A stretch of 64,000 nt of DNA from Rhizosaccharibacter radicis (GCA_024508355.1 JAMZEJ010000009.1:62001-126000), one strand, 5' to 3'; shown: positions 43,687 to 53,836, counted from the first letter of the stretch. Notes: generated by a model from the sequence alone, not told the origin. Program-made: numbers and translations.

Positions 43687-44916
43687 TCAGCCCGCCGACG
43701 CCTGCAGCGCCGCGATGGTCCGCGACACTTCGGCTTCGGTGCCGACGCTGATCCGGATCCAGTCGTTCAGGGGCGGGAACGGCTTGCCCACCAGCAGCCC
43801 CTGCTCCGCCAGCCGCCGGCGGAACCGGTCGGCTCCGCCGTGTTCCGTCGGCGACACCTGGAAGAACACGAAGTTCGCGTGGGAGTCGGAATGGCGCAGC
43901 CCGAGCCGGTCGAGGGTCGCTGTGAGCCGCGTCCGGCCGGCGACGATGCGCCCGCGCACCTGTCGCACCCAGTCCTGATCGCCCAGCGCCCCCGCCGCGG
44001 CTGCGAGGGCTAGCCGCCCGATATCGTGCGGATCGGCGAGCCCGGTCGCCCGCAGCGCGCCGGCCAGCGCCCGGGGCGCCAGCAGGTAGCCCACGGGCAG
44101 GCCGGCCAGCCCGTAGATCTTGTCGAGGGTGCGGAACACCGCGACGTTGGCGCCCGCCCGGGTCAGGGCCACGGCGGAACGGCGCATGTCGTCGTATTCG
44201 AGATACGCCTCGTCCACGACCACCAGCGTACGCGCCGACACCTCGCGCAGGAAGCGCTCGAACGAGGCGGGATCGTTGGTCGTGCCGCTGGGGTTGTGCG
44301 GGTTCACCAGATAAAGGGCGCGCGTGTCGCCCGTCGCCGCCCGTGACAGGGCGGGCAGATCGTTGCGCAGCGCCGCGTCGAGCGGCACGCCCACCGGCAC
44401 CGCCCCGAGCGGCCTGCCCGCATCCACCAGCGCGGTGTAGCCGGGTGCGGAATACACGAAGCGGCCGCCCGCCGGAGCGCCGGCCGCCGCCCCGGCCGCG
44501 AGAAACAGCCCCAGCGGCGCCAGGATCTCGCCCAGCACGATCTGTTCGCGCGCCACGCCCTCGAGCGCCACGATCCGGTCCAGCAGCACGTCCACCGCCG
44601 CCTGGTCGCCATAGCGGTTGACCTGCGGCAGGGCGGCGGCCAGCGCCCGCGCGGCGGCGGGCGACGGGCCGAACGGGTTCTCGTTCAAGGACAGGCGCAG
44701 CGGCACGGGCGCGAGGCCCGGCGAGGCCGCGGCCCTGGGAGCGACCATGGGAGCGGCAGGGGCGATCGCTGGCAGCGCGGCACCGGCGGCGAGCCCCGCG
44801 AGCACGGCGCGGCGACCGTGCCTCACGCCTGGGGCCACGGGATCGGCGGTCCGGACGCTTTCCGGCGACGATCGGACCGGATGCGGTGCCATGGGGGAAC
44901 GTTGCTCAGAATTCAT
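43687..44916 (-). CDS. Tat-exported PLP aminotransferase (HisC-like)
   Basis: The protein of about 409 residues is a class I/II PLP aminotransferase resembling histidinol-phosphate aminotransferase. It has RLSLNENPFGPSPAAARAL, the NPHNPSGT loop, VVDEAYLEYDD and the PLP lysine in DKIYGLAGLPVGYLLAP. Unlike cytoplasmic HisC it has an N-terminal twin-arginine-like signal (HGRRAVLAGLAAGAALP), so it should act in the periplasm. It overlaps the TonB-receptor gene by 11 bases if the ATG at 44916 is used; one at 44892 is possible. Context suggests a role in handling an imported amino acid or peptide. Confidence 0.82.
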   Translation of the reverse strand: MNSEQRSPMAPHPVRSSPESVRTADPVAPGVRHGRRAVLAGLAAGAALPAIAPAAPMVAPRAAASPGLAPVPLRLSLNENPFGPSPAAARALAAALPQVNRYGDQAAVDVLLDRIVALEGVAREQIVLGEILAPLGLFLAAGAAAGAPAGGRFVYSAPGYTALVDAGRPLGAVPVGVPLDAALRNDLPALSRAATGDTRALYLVNPHNPSGTTNDPASFERFLREVSARTLVVVDEAYLEYDDMRRSAVALTRAGANVAVFRTLDKIYGLAGLPVGYLLAPRALAGALRATGLADPHDIGRLALAAAAGALGDQDWVRQVRGRIVAGRTRLTATLDRLGLRHSDSHANFVFFQVSPTEHGGADRFRRRLAEQGLLVGKPFPPLNDWIRISVGTEAEVSRTIAALQASAG

Positions 44917-47365
44917 AGCCGACGCGTCCGTAGTAGAAGCCGCCATTGATGCCGATCTGGCTGCCGTCGCTGTCGTACGGCTCCGATCCGTAATAGCCGT
45001 TCTCGCGGGGGATGCGGGACGGGTAGGTGTCGAACAGGTTGTTGGCGCCGAACGCCACGCGCAGACGGGACACCGGGCGGAACCCCACTTCCAGGTTGGT
45101 GAGCCAGCGCGGATGGTTCACGAAGCGGCGGAAGTCGGTGGTGGAATAGGCGTCCGGCCCCTCGAAATAGGTCAGCTGGTCGATGGTCTCGCCGTAGCGA
45201 AGCTCGTGCAGCAGCACATCCCAGCGCCCTTCGTGCCAGCGGCCGCCGAGGATGACGCGGTTCTTGGGCGTGCTGGTGGTGAGAAAGGCGCTGTTCTGCG
45301 CGACAAGATCCGACAGCCCGTTGGCGAGGCTGTTGACGTGGGTGATGCGCGAATAGTTGGCGTTGGCCGACGCGTCCCAGTCGATGGTGCCGAACCGGCG
45401 GAACCTCGTGCGATAGGACAGGGTGACGTCGACGCCGCGCGTGCGCGTGCTGGCCGCGTTGGTGAAGAACGAGGCGGACACGTCATCGGGCGACAGTTCC
45501 GGCGACAGCGCGATCCCCTGCACGCCCAGCGCCGCCACCGCCGACGGGCCGGCGATGCCCGGGCCGCTGACGATGCGGTCGCGGATATCGATCTGATAGG
45601 CGTCCACCGTGAGATGCAGGTCGCGCAGCGGCTCGGCCACCACCCCGGCGGTGATGTTGGTGGAGCGCTCCGGCTCCAGCGGGGCCGCGCCGAGCAGGCG
45701 GGCGGCGGCGGAATTTGCGGCGAGCGTGCCGCTGGCGCTGGACGGCCCCACGGCGAGCGCGCTGTAGAACTCGTTGGCGAGCGAAGGCGCGCGGGTGCCG
45801 CTGCTGACGGTGCCGCGCAGCGCCAGGCGGGGGGTGATGTCGTAGCGGGTCGAGACCTTGCCGTTATAGGTGTTGCCGAAATCCGTGTAGTGCTCGAAGC
45901 GGCCGGCCACCGACACCTGCCACGCGTCGGTGATGCGCGTGGAGGGTTCGAGATAGGCGCTGTACACCACGCGCGAATGCGGCCCGGCGTCGCTGGGCAG
46001 CAGACCCACCTGCGCCTGGGAGCCCCCCAGCAGATAGGAGGCCGGGCTGCCGGCGCCGGTGCCGAAGGTCTCGAACCGGTGCTCGATGCCGCCGGCGATC
46101 GTCACCGGGTGCGCCCAGTGCGGCACCGTGAAAGCCCTGTGCACGTCCAGATCGTTGGTCAGCAGCGTGGTGGACAGGTTGCTCAGGTGCACCGATCGCG
46201 GCGTCGATCCGGTGGCGTCGTAGAGCGCGATGTTGGCGGTGTTGCGCAGGTTGTTGTCGAGGAAGTCGCCGCCATAGGTCGAACCGAGATCCCAGCTCCA
46301 GCCGAGCAGGTCGTCGCCCTTCGCGCCGAGGCTTGCCGAAAAATCGTTCTCGAACGTGGTCTGGTGGGGCGTGAAGCCGCCCGGATACAGCGCCGGCAGC
46401 CGGCTCGGCAGGCGATATACCTGGTTCACGTCGGTGAAGCGGTAGCTGTAGGTCTCGGTGCTGTAGAGGGTGACGCCGTCGCGCAGCTCGTAGCCGGCGT
46501 TCAGCCCGAAATCGTAGCGCGTGCTTTCGGGATCGCCGAGGATCTCGGTGGTGACCGCGCCGGTGCGGTCGTCGTCGCGGTTGCGCACCGTATGGTCGCG
46601 GTGCCGGTAGTCGGCGCTGAGGTCGATGAAGCCGTTGTTTCCGAGCCGGGCACTCTTCTCGCCGCCCGCCTGCACCACGAAGCCGTCGCCCTGCGCGGTG
46701 AGGCCGCTCTCGGCGGAGGCCGTACCGCCATGATCGGTGGATTTCAGGATGATGTTGACCACGCCGGCGATCGCGTCCGACCCGTACTGCGCGGAGGCAC
46801 CGTCCCGCAGCACCTCCACGTGGTCGATCAGCGCCGGCGGGATCAGGTCGATGTCGACCGGCGTCGCCGCGTCCGCGAAGCCGCTGATGTAGAGGAACGA
46901 GGTGTTGTGCCGCCGCTTGCCGTTCACCAGCACCAGCGTCTCGTTCGGGTTCAACCCGCGCAGGCTGATGAAGTCCGTGGGTGCGCCGTCGAAGATGCCG
47001 ACCGCGGGACGGGTGACCGAAGGCAGCAGCTGCGCCAGCGCGTCGGTGACGTTGGTCTGGCCGGTGCGCGCGATCTCGGCGCCGGTCACCACGTCGATCG
47101 GCGACAGGCTGTCGCGCGCGCGCCGGTGCGGCTCGCGCGTGCCGGTGACGATCACCGCCTCGCTCTGATCCGGCACCGCCCCGCCGCTGGGCGTCGGCGC
47201 CGTGCCGGCGCCCCGGGGCTTCGCCTGCGATACCCCCGAGACGCCGGCAACGGCCTGGCCATCCGGCGGCGCGTCGGCGGCGAGAACGGCCCGGCTCCCG
47301 AACACGCACAGCATTCCGCTTGCCAGAAGCAGGGTGCGGCGCATGGTTCGAACGGAACTCGGCAT
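44906..47365 (-). CDS. TonB-dependent outer-membrane receptor
   Basis: The 819-residue protein has a signal peptide (RRTLLLASGMLCVFGSRAVLA), a TonB-box-like EAVIVTGTRE, and a plug domain (SPIDVVTGAEIARTGQTNVT, ISLRGLNPNETLVLVNGKRR, VEVLRDGASAQYGSDAIAGV). A 22-strand barrel follows, ending in the aromatic C-terminal signature YGRVGYEF. The subfamily resembles TonB receptors that import unknown organic substrates rather than typical siderophores. It is the second receptor in the peptide-scavenging cluster and has an AT-rich region immediately upstream. Confidence 0.9.
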   Translation of the reverse strand: MPSSVRTMRRTLLLASGMLCVFGSRAVLAADAPPDGQAVAGVSGVSQAKPRGAGTAPTPSGGAVPDQSEAVIVTGTREPHRRARDSLSPIDVVTGAEIARTGQTNVTDALAQLLPSVTRPAVGIFDGAPTDFISLRGLNPNETLVLVNGKRRHNTSFLYISGFADAATPVDIDLIPPALIDHVEVLRDGASAQYGSDAIAGVVNIILKSTDHGGTASAESGLTAQGDGFVVQAGGEKSARLGNNGFIDLSADYRHRDHTVRNRDDDRTGAVTTEILGDPESTRYDFGLNAGYELRDGVTLYSTETYSYRFTDVNQVYRLPSRLPALYPGGFTPHQTTFENDFSASLGAKGDDLLGWSWDLGSTYGGDFLDNNLRNTANIALYDATGSTPRSVHLSNLSTTLLTNDLDVHRAFTVPHWAHPVTIAGGIEHRFETFGTGAGSPASYLLGGSQAQVGLLPSDAGPHSRVVYSAYLEPSTRITDAWQVSVAGRFEHYTDFGNTYNGKVSTRYDITPRLALRGTVSSGTRAPSLANEFYSALAVGPSSASGTLAANSAAARLLGAAPLEPERSTNITAGVVAEPLRDLHLTVDAYQIDIRDRIVSGPGIAGPSAVAALGVQGIALSPELSPDDVSASFFTNAASTRTRGVDVTLSYRTRFRRFGTIDWDASANANYSRITHVNSLANGLSDLVAQNSAFLTTSTPKNRVILGGRWHEGRWDVLLHELRYGETIDQLTYFEGPDAYSTTDFRRFVNHPRWLTNLEVGFRPVSRLRVAFGANNLFDTYPSRIPRENGYYGSEPYDSDGSQIGINGGFYYGRVGYEF

Positions 47366-47476
47366 GGAACGGAACGCCTCGGGAGATCACCGCGCCATGC
47401 CAGGGCGGCACAGCTCCCCTCCGTTTAATATTACGACACAGGAATGTGCAATAATATTTAGACGAATCGATGTCGT
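47366..47476 (-). promoter_or_regulatory. AT-rich promoter region before the TonB-receptor gene
   Basis: A short AT-rich patch around 47424-47482 is unusual in this GC-rich window. On the minus strand TTGCAC is followed about 15 bases later by TATTAA, a plausible -35/-10 pair for the receptor gene. The self-complementary TAATATTA at 47427-47434 overlaps this -10 region and may be an operator. It separates the receptor and aminotransferase from the upstream peptidase genes. Confidence 0.45.
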
Positions 47477-49735
47477 TTAATTTTCTGGCGCGCGAGCCGT
47501 CCCGCCTTTCGCGTCCCAGGCGCCCGAGACGGCCCGGATCGCGAAGCCGTAGAACGAGGCGCGCTGGCGCAGCTCGTCGTCGCGTCCAGCATCGCCCTGG
47601 TGACCGGCATGCATGTTGACCCGCAGCATCACCGGCCGCCCGGAGGTGGAACGCTCGCGCAGGCGCGCCACCCATTTCGCGGCTTCCCAGTATCCGACGC
47701 GATCATCCAGCAATCCGGCCGTGGCCAGCACCGCCGGGTACGGCTGGCGGCGGACGTTCTCGTACGGCGCGAAGGCCGCCATGGCGCGGAACATCGCGGG
47801 ATCGGCCGGATCGCCCCAGAGCGGCTTGGCGGAGTCCACCAGCGGGTTGGTCTCGTCCTCCATGGTGTCCAGCACGTCCACGAACGGCACCTGCCCGATG
47901 GCACCGGCGAACAGGTCCGGCCGGCGGTTGATGGCGCCGCCGATCAGGATGCCGCCGGCCGAGAAGCTGTGCCCGACGATCGCGCCGGCCCGGGTGTAGC
48001 GCTCGCGCGCCAGGAACGACGCCGCGTCCACGAAGTCGGACACCGTGCGCCCCTTGTGCACGGTGAGGGTCTGGGTGAACCAGGCGGTGCCCCGCTCGGC
48101 GCCGCCGCGCGCGTGGGCGATGGCCACCACCCAGCCCCGGTCCGCCAGCGACAGGTCGGCCGCCACGAACTCCGGCGGCAGCGAATAGCCGTAGGAACCG
48201 TAGCCGTAGAGCATCAGCGGCGCCGAGCCGTCGACCGGCGTCGTGCGCCGCCGCAGGAGCGACACCGGGACACGCACGCCGTCCGTGCCCGGCGCGTCCA
48301 GCCGCTCCACCACATAGTCGTCCGGCCGGACGTCGGGGGCTTCCTGCTGCCACACCACGGCGCGGGCGCCGCTGTTCATGTCCACGGTCTCGGCCCTCGG
48401 CGGCCGTCGCATGGATTGCACGGTGAAACGGACCAGCGCCGATCCGTATTCCGCGTCCTGGTCCAGCGACAGCACGTAGGCCGCGTCCTCGCCCGCGACG
48501 CGCCGTTCCGTGGTGCCGTCGGCGCCCACCGCGATCAGCACCGGGTTGGCGTCGATCCATTCCACCCGCGCGAAATGATCCCGGAACGCCCGCATCTCGG
48601 CGATCAGGCGCCCCGGGCGATACGGGATCCAGGGGCGCCAGTGCGCGCGGGCGGGAAAGGCTTCCGGCGTCTGCATCAGCTTGTTGTCGACCGCGCCGTC
48701 GGCATTGGTGCGCACCACGAAGCGGTCGTTCCAATGCTCCAGCGCGTAGCGCAGCCCCGGCGTGCGCGGCTCGGCGACGACCGGCGCATCCTCGATGCGG
48801 TCGGCCGGGATCAGCCTGACCTCGCTCTGGGTCTCGTTGCCGATCTCGATCATCACGAAGCGGTTGGACGCGGACCGGCGCAGCGTCACGAACATCGCCG
48901 GATCGGTCTCGTGATGCACCAGCACATCCGCGCCGCCGCCGACCGGGCGGCGGAACAGCCTCGCCGGCCGGCTGTGCCCGTCGCGCTCCAGCCAGAACAG
49001 GAAGCGGCTGTCGGGCGAGAACACGAACTCGCCATAGCAATCCTCGATCGGGGCCTGGGCGAAGCGCCCCTGCTCGAGATCGCGCACGAACAGGGTGAAG
49101 TGCTCGTCGCCGCGCAGATCCACCGTCCAGGCGAGGTAGCGCCCGTCCGGGCTGTGCGCCGGCCCCTTCAGCGAGCTCAGGCGGTAGTAGCGCTTGCCCC
49201 TGGCGTCGGCATCGAAATCGAACAACAGCTGCGCCGGGCCGCCCTCGCGCGGGCGTCGCAGGAACACCGGCTGCTGCGCGCCCGGGCGCAGCTCGCTCCA
49301 CCAGATCCAGCGCCCGTCCGGCTCCGGCGGTGTGCTGCCCGCCCCCGCGCTGCGCCGGCGCATCTCCGCCAGCATCTCCGCCTGCAGCGCATCCGTCGGC
49401 GCCAGCACCGCGTCGGCATAGCGGTTCTCCGCGTCCAGCTGGGCGCGGATCGCCGGCGAGAGCCGCTCGGGATGCAGCAGCGCGGTGAACCAGTCCGGCT
49501 GCCGCAGCCAGTCGTACTCGTCGAACCGGACGATCCCGAACCGCTGCTTTCGCACCGGATGCCGGGCGACGGCGGGCGCCGGCGGCAGCGCGGCCGCCGC
49601 GACCGCCTCCGCCATCGCCGGATCCGCGACCTGGGCGGGAGACGTCCCGCCAGCGGCCCAGCCTCCCCGGGGTCGCGCCATCGCCGCCGCCTGGGCGATG
49701 GCGGCCAGCAGCAGCGAGCGTCGCGAGAACCTCAT
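47477..49735 (-). CDS. S9-family prolyl oligopeptidase (oligopeptidase B-like), exported
   Basis: The 752-residue serine peptidase has a Tat-like signal (FSRRSLLLAAIAQAAAMA), a beta-propeller region and a C-terminal alpha/beta-hydrolase domain. YGSYGYSLPPEF precedes the nucleophile region. The likely triad is Ser592 in GHSFSAGG, Asp677 in LLDDRVG and His712 in HAGHQG. The nucleophile motif departs from the usual GGSAGG of this family. It should cut short peptides in the periplasm. It lies downstream of an M20 peptidase and near two TonB receptors, consistent with peptide use. GGGAG lies 11 bases before the ATG. Confidence 0.85.
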   Translation of the reverse strand: MRFSRRSLLLAAIAQAAAMARPRGGWAAGGTSPAQVADPAMAEAVAAAALPPAPAVARHPVRKQRFGIVRFDEYDWLRQPDWFTALLHPERLSPAIRAQLDAENRYADAVLAPTDALQAEMLAEMRRRSAGAGSTPPEPDGRWIWWSELRPGAQQPVFLRRPREGGPAQLLFDFDADARGKRYYRLSSLKGPAHSPDGRYLAWTVDLRGDEHFTLFVRDLEQGRFAQAPIEDCYGEFVFSPDSRFLFWLERDGHSRPARLFRRPVGGGADVLVHHETDPAMFVTLRRSASNRFVMIEIGNETQSEVRLIPADRIEDAPVVAEPRTPGLRYALEHWNDRFVVRTNADGAVDNKLMQTPEAFPARAHWRPWIPYRPGRLIAEMRAFRDHFARVEWIDANPVLIAVGADGTTERRVAGEDAAYVLSLDQDAEYGSALVRFTVQSMRRPPRAETVDMNSGARAVVWQQEAPDVRPDDYVVERLDAPGTDGVRVPVSLLRRRTTPVDGSAPLMLYGYGSYGYSLPPEFVAADLSLADRGWVVAIAHARGGAERGTAWFTQTLTVHKGRTVSDFVDAASFLARERYTRAGAIVGHSFSAGGILIGGAINRRPDLFAGAIGQVPFVDVLDTMEDETNPLVDSAKPLWGDPADPAMFRAMAAFAPYENVRRQPYPAVLATAGLLDDRVGYWEAAKWVARLRERSTSGRPVMLRVNMHAGHQGDAGRDDELRQRASFYGFAIRAVSGAWDAKGGTARAPEN

Positions 49736-49832
49736 GGCACGTCATTCTCCCGGCGAGCGGCGCCCGCTCCGGCCGGCCGCGACCGCGCCGGCCATCCGGG
49801 ACGCGCCGACGCTCGCGGGGGAGCCCCGAACG

Positions 49833-51479
49833 TCACGTTCCGGCGTCCAGCAGCGCGCGCGACAGTTCGAGCACCAGGTCGGGCAGCACGCGAAAGCCGT
49901 ATTCCCGGTGCATCCGCTCCAGCCTCGTATGGTAGTCGCGTCCCCAGGGACCCGCGTTGATGCAGGGGAGGCCCGCCACCGCGAGCGCGGGCACGCCGCC
50001 GTGCCAGGCAGGCGTTTCGGCCGCCAGCACCGGCAGCTCCGCCGGATCCGCCTGCCCGAAGGCGCTCATGTCGCAGATGGCCGGGAAGCGCCGCCGCACC
50101 GCGATGCCGGTGCCGTGCCGTGCCGCGACCGCCCCCGTCGCCCGCCGCACCGCCGCTTCCAGCGCCGGTGCCTCCAGCATGGTCGGCAGATACGGCACCG
50201 AGGCCAGCCCGACCACCACCGCCGGCCCTTGCAGGTCGAGCAGCTCGGCCGCCAGCAGCGACAGGAGGCGGCATTGTTCCGGCAGGTCGAGCGCCGTGGC
50301 GGCGAGCGCCGCCGCCCGGTCCGACAGGATGGCCACCGCGTCCGGCCGCTTCTCCCGCAGCTCCGCCATCAGCGCCGAGAAGCGCAGCACCCTGAGCGGC
50401 GGCAGGGGGCGGTCGATGCCGGTGGACAGGGCGCGCCGTTCGCGCAGGGTGCCGCGCAGGGACGCCGCCGCGCGCCGGGCGGTCTCGGCCACCGTGTCCA
50501 GCACCTCGCCCGCGCCGCGCCGGTGGGTGATCACGTTCCAGTAGAGCCAGGCGGTGCCCGGCATGGTGACGTCGTAGCGGGTGCGGTCGTCGCGCGAGCC
50601 CAGCAGGGTGGGACCGGCGCCCTGCTCCTCCGCATCCCGGGCCTCGGCGTCCCGCTCCGCCAGTCCCGGGTGCCATTCCATCGCGGCGGCGATGGCGCCG
50701 GCGAGCGCCGTGGCGCTCACGCCGTCATAGCCGTAGCAGGCATGCACCGGCCGGCCGATCACCAGCACGCTGGGACAAAGCTTGCCCACGGTGCCGAGCG
50801 TCACCGCGCGCCCCGCCCTGCCGTCGCCGTCGTCGGCGATCGCGTCGAGATTGATCGCCGCCCGCAGCCGCAATCCCTTCTCGCGCGCCACCGCCGGAAG
50901 TGCCGCGGCGGCGGCGTGGGCACCGGCCGAGTTGGCTTCCTCGTCCGGCACCGCCACGAACAGGAGGTTGCCCCGCCGTTCGGAGCCGGCGGCGAAGGCC
51001 TCCATGGCCGCGAGGGCGGCGGCGAGCCCGGCCTTCATGTCGAGCAACCCGCGCCCGGGAACGAAGGGTGCCGGTTCCCCGCCCGCCCCCGGGGACAGAT
51101 CGTCGCGCGCCCGCCGGGCGGCAGCGTCCGTCCCCCCGGCCAGCGACGAGAGCAGCGCGTCGGCGAGCGGACCGGGATCGAGCGCCAGCGGTGCCAGCGC
51201 GCCGTAGTTCTCGATGCCCACGGTGTCGAAATGCCCGGTCAGCACCACCGTGTCCGGTCCCGAACCGCGCAGCAGCGCCAGCACGCAGCTCCGCTCATGG
51301 ACGCCGCCCGGCACCGGCAGCAGCCACACATCGTCCGGCCGGTCGCGGAACAGCGGCGCGTCGCGCAGCAGGTCGCGCAGAAACGGCGCGAACGCGGCCT
51401 CCTCGGCGCTGCCGGTGACGCTGGGGGTCGCACCCAGGCGACGCGCCCACCATTCGGCGCGGTCCTCGGCAGCCGGCAT
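49833..51479 (-). CDS. M20-family metallopeptidase, RocB-like
   Basis: The 548-residue protein is a zinc-dependent amidohydrolase. It has LTGHFDTVG (first metal His-Asp), GRGLLDMKAG (bridging Asp), PDEEANSAG (catalytic Glu pair) and a long C-terminal half. Length and pattern match RocB-like proteins, originally linked to arginine utilisation, rather than short M20 deacylases. No signal peptide is seen, so it is cytoplasmic and may process peptides or acyl-amino acids brought in by the neighbouring permease. GGGAG is 6 bases before the ATG. Confidence 0.85.
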   Translation of the reverse strand: MPAAEDRAEWWARRLGATPSVTGSAEEAAFAPFLRDLLRDAPLFRDRPDDVWLLPVPGGVHERSCVLALLRGSGPDTVVLTGHFDTVGIENYGALAPLALDPGPLADALLSSLAGGTDAAARRARDDLSPGAGGEPAPFVPGRGLLDMKAGLAAALAAMEAFAAGSERRGNLLFVAVPDEEANSAGAHAAAAALPAVAREKGLRLRAAINLDAIADDGDGRAGRAVTLGTVGKLCPSVLVIGRPVHACYGYDGVSATALAGAIAAAMEWHPGLAERDAEARDAEEQGAGPTLLGSRDDRTRYDVTMPGTAWLYWNVITHRRGAGEVLDTVAETARRAAASLRGTLRERRALSTGIDRPLPPLRVLRFSALMAELREKRPDAVAILSDRAAALAATALDLPEQCRLLSLLAAELLDLQGPAVVVGLASVPYLPTMLEAPALEAAVRRATGAVAARHGTGIAVRRRFPAICDMSAFGQADPAELPVLAAETPAWHGGVPALAVAGLPCINAGPWGRDYHTRLERMHREYGFRVLPDLVLELSRALLDAGT

Positions 51480-51498
51480 CAGGAGCTCCCCTCCGCGG

Positions 51499-53787
51499 TC
51501 AAAGATGCCAGTCCAGCGTCGCGCCGAAGGTGCGGGGGCGGAGCAGGAAATATTGCTGGCCGTTGGGCGTGGCGCCGTAGGAACCGCCGGAGGTGACGCC
51601 GTGCGAGTCGGTGAGATTGCTGACGAAGAAGGTCAGCGCGGTGTTGCGCAGCTGTGCCGAGAACCGCACGTCGACCGAGTTGTAGTCGCCCTGGATGAAG
51701 TTGGTGTCCAGCGCGCCCTTGGCGTGGCCGATGTAATGGTGGAGCAGGGTGATGGTGGGCCGGAAGCGGTTGTCGAAGCTGTAGCTGGCGGTTTCGGTGA
51801 ACTGCCAGTGCGCCGCGGTCGGCAGCGCCGTGCCGGAAGGAATGTCCGGCAGTCCGCCGCCGCGCACCACGTTGTCGGTCAGGTGGGCGTCGAGATAGGT
51901 GACGTTGGACTGCATCCTGAGGCCGCGCACCGGAGTCCAGCTGGTGGTGATCTCGGCACCCCGGCTCACCGCGTCGCCGGCATTGGCGCCGTAGGTGATG
52001 CCGTCCGGCCGGGTCAGGCGCGTCTGGATGTTGCTCCAGTCGATCCAGAACAGGGTCGGCTCGAACACGAGGCTGTCGTGGAAGAAGCCGGCGCGGATGC
52101 CGACCTCGTAGTTCATCAGCGTGTCGGAGGAGGTGCCGGAAGGCGTGGTGAAGTTGGGGTCGGGCGTCACCACGTTGGGCTGCCCGAAACGGTAGCCTTC
52201 CGAGATCAGGCCATAGGCCATGAACTGCCGGCTGGGCTCCCAGCGCAGCGAGATCTTGGGCAGGAACCCGTTGTCCGACGTCGCGGCATGGCCCGGGGAA
52301 AACGGCGTGCCGTCGTTGGCGAGCGCGGTGTAGTAGCCGTAGTTCTCCGAGGACGACGTGACGGAGGTCCAGTACAGGCGGCCGCCGAAGGTGAAGGTGA
52401 GGTGAGCGGGCCCGTGATAGGACGCCTCGCCGAACAGCGATTCCTCCGAGCCGTCATAGTCGCCGATGATCTGGCTGAAGGTGTCGCCGTCCGGGGCGTA
52501 GGACTGCGCGACCTGCGGGCCGTAGAGGCCGGCCAGATATTGCTGCGCGCCCGGAACCCCCAGCATCGCGTTGATGCGCTTCCAGGTCTGGTAGTACGCG
52601 GCGCCCGCCAGCCACGTCACCGTCTGATGGTCGTGCGAGGCCACGCGCAGCTCGTAGTACATCGACTTGCTGTCGCCGGTCTGCGGCGCGCTGTAGGGGC
52701 TGAGCGAACCGAGCGCGCCGGCATAGAAGGCGGAGTAATCGGCGCCGAGATACTGGTTCTTGCGCGTGAACGCCGCCTGGCCGGTGAGGGTGCCGAAGCT
52801 CAGCTCCTGGTCGAGCCGGAGCGAATGGAGCTGGGTCGCGGTGTAGTACGGCTCGGCGATCAGGGTGAACTTGTTGTACTCGCCCACGAAAGGCTGGCTG
52901 TAGCCCTGGTCGGAGATCTTGTTGTTCTGCGCCAGATACAGATAGGTCAGCTTGGTGCCGTCCGTCGGCTCGTACGTCACCGACACGCGCGCGTTGCGCA
53001 GCAGGTCCTGGTTGGCGCCGTGTTCGCCCGTGCCGACATTGTCCACGTAGCCGGGGTCCTGCCGATATTCCAGCACGCCGCGCACCGCCAGCTTGTCGCG
53101 GATGAGCGGGATGTTGACCATTCCCTTCTCCGTGTAGCCCACATCGCCGCCCTCGACGCCCAGCACGCTGCTCTCGAAGGCCGCATCGTATTTGTGGGTG
53201 TCGGCGGTGTTGGCGATGTAGTCCACCGCGCCGCCCAGCGTCGCCGAACCGAACAGGGTGCTCTGCGGCCCGCGCAGGATCTCCACGCGGCTGACGTCGA
53301 AGGTGTCGATGTCGGGAATGGCGATGGCGAAGCCCGGCTCGGCCAGCGGCACGTCGTTCAGGAAATAGCCCGTGGTGCCCTGGCCCTGGTCGAGCAGGTT
53401 GGTGTCGGTGATGCCGCGGAACGACACCGTGGACAAGCCCGGCACGCCCTCGCTGAACACCGCACCCGGCGCCAGCCGGAGATAGTCGGCGAAGCTCTGC
53501 GCGCCCAGCGCCTGCAGCTGCTTGCCCGTCAGCACCGTGACGGACCCGGCCACGTCGCGCGTGCGCTGGCGACGCTTGTTGGCGGACACGGTGATGTTCT
53601 CCGCCTGCTCCGAGCCGTCGGGCGCTCCCGCCTGGCTGTTCGGCGCGGACACGGCGGCGGTGGACACGGCAGCGGGGGGTACGGCAGCAATGGGCGCGGG
53701 CGCGGCCAGGGCCGGCAGTCCCGCCACGGTGGTGGATCCCGCCAGCAGCAGCGCGAAGCGACGGGAAGCAATGTGCTGGCGGAACAT
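51499..53787 (-). CDS. TonB-dependent outer-membrane receptor
   Basis: The 762-residue protein has a signal peptide (RRFALLLAGSTTVAGLPALA), a plug domain (ENITVSANKRRQRTRDVAGS, TVSFRGITDTNLLDQGQGTT, VEILRGPQSTLFGSATLGGA) and a barrel ending LRPRTFGATLDWHL. It is of the Fec-like/CirA-like receptor class often annotated for siderophore or other uptake, and its ligand is unknown. It starts 49 bases after the permease stop and ends 20 bases before the M20 gene begins, so these genes form an operon. Confidence 0.9.
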   Translation of the reverse strand: MFRQHIASRRFALLLAGSTTVAGLPALAAPAPIAAVPPAAVSTAAVSAPNSQAGAPDGSEQAENITVSANKRRQRTRDVAGSVTVLTGKQLQALGAQSFADYLRLAPGAVFSEGVPGLSTVSFRGITDTNLLDQGQGTTGYFLNDVPLAEPGFAIAIPDIDTFDVSRVEILRGPQSTLFGSATLGGAVDYIANTADTHKYDAAFESSVLGVEGGDVGYTEKGMVNIPLIRDKLAVRGVLEYRQDPGYVDNVGTGEHGANQDLLRNARVSVTYEPTDGTKLTYLYLAQNNKISDQGYSQPFVGEYNKFTLIAEPYYTATQLHSLRLDQELSFGTLTGQAAFTRKNQYLGADYSAFYAGALGSLSPYSAPQTGDSKSMYYELRVASHDHQTVTWLAGAAYYQTWKRINAMLGVPGAQQYLAGLYGPQVAQSYAPDGDTFSQIIGDYDGSEESLFGEASYHGPAHLTFTFGGRLYWTSVTSSSENYGYYTALANDGTPFSPGHAATSDNGFLPKISLRWEPSRQFMAYGLISEGYRFGQPNVVTPDPNFTTPSGTSSDTLMNYEVGIRAGFFHDSLVFEPTLFWIDWSNIQTRLTRPDGITYGANAGDAVSRGAEITTSWTPVRGLRMQSNVTYLDAHLTDNVVRGGGLPDIPSGTALPTAAHWQFTETASYSFDNRFRPTITLLHHYIGHAKGALDTNFIQGDYNSVDVRFSAQLRNTALTFFVSNLTDSHGVTSGGSYGATPNGQQYFLLRPRTFGATLDWHL

Positions 53788-53836
53788 CGGCGGTGGTTCC
53801 CGGTTAAAGCGGATCAGCCAGGATCGGACCGCACGA

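Noticed and set aside
47477-49735. Lasso-peptide isopeptidase system (S9 peptidase next to a TonB receptor)
   Set aside because: No lasso precursor, B or C maturation genes or sigma/anti-sigma pair are present, and the enzyme looks like an ordinary oligopeptidase with a signal peptide.
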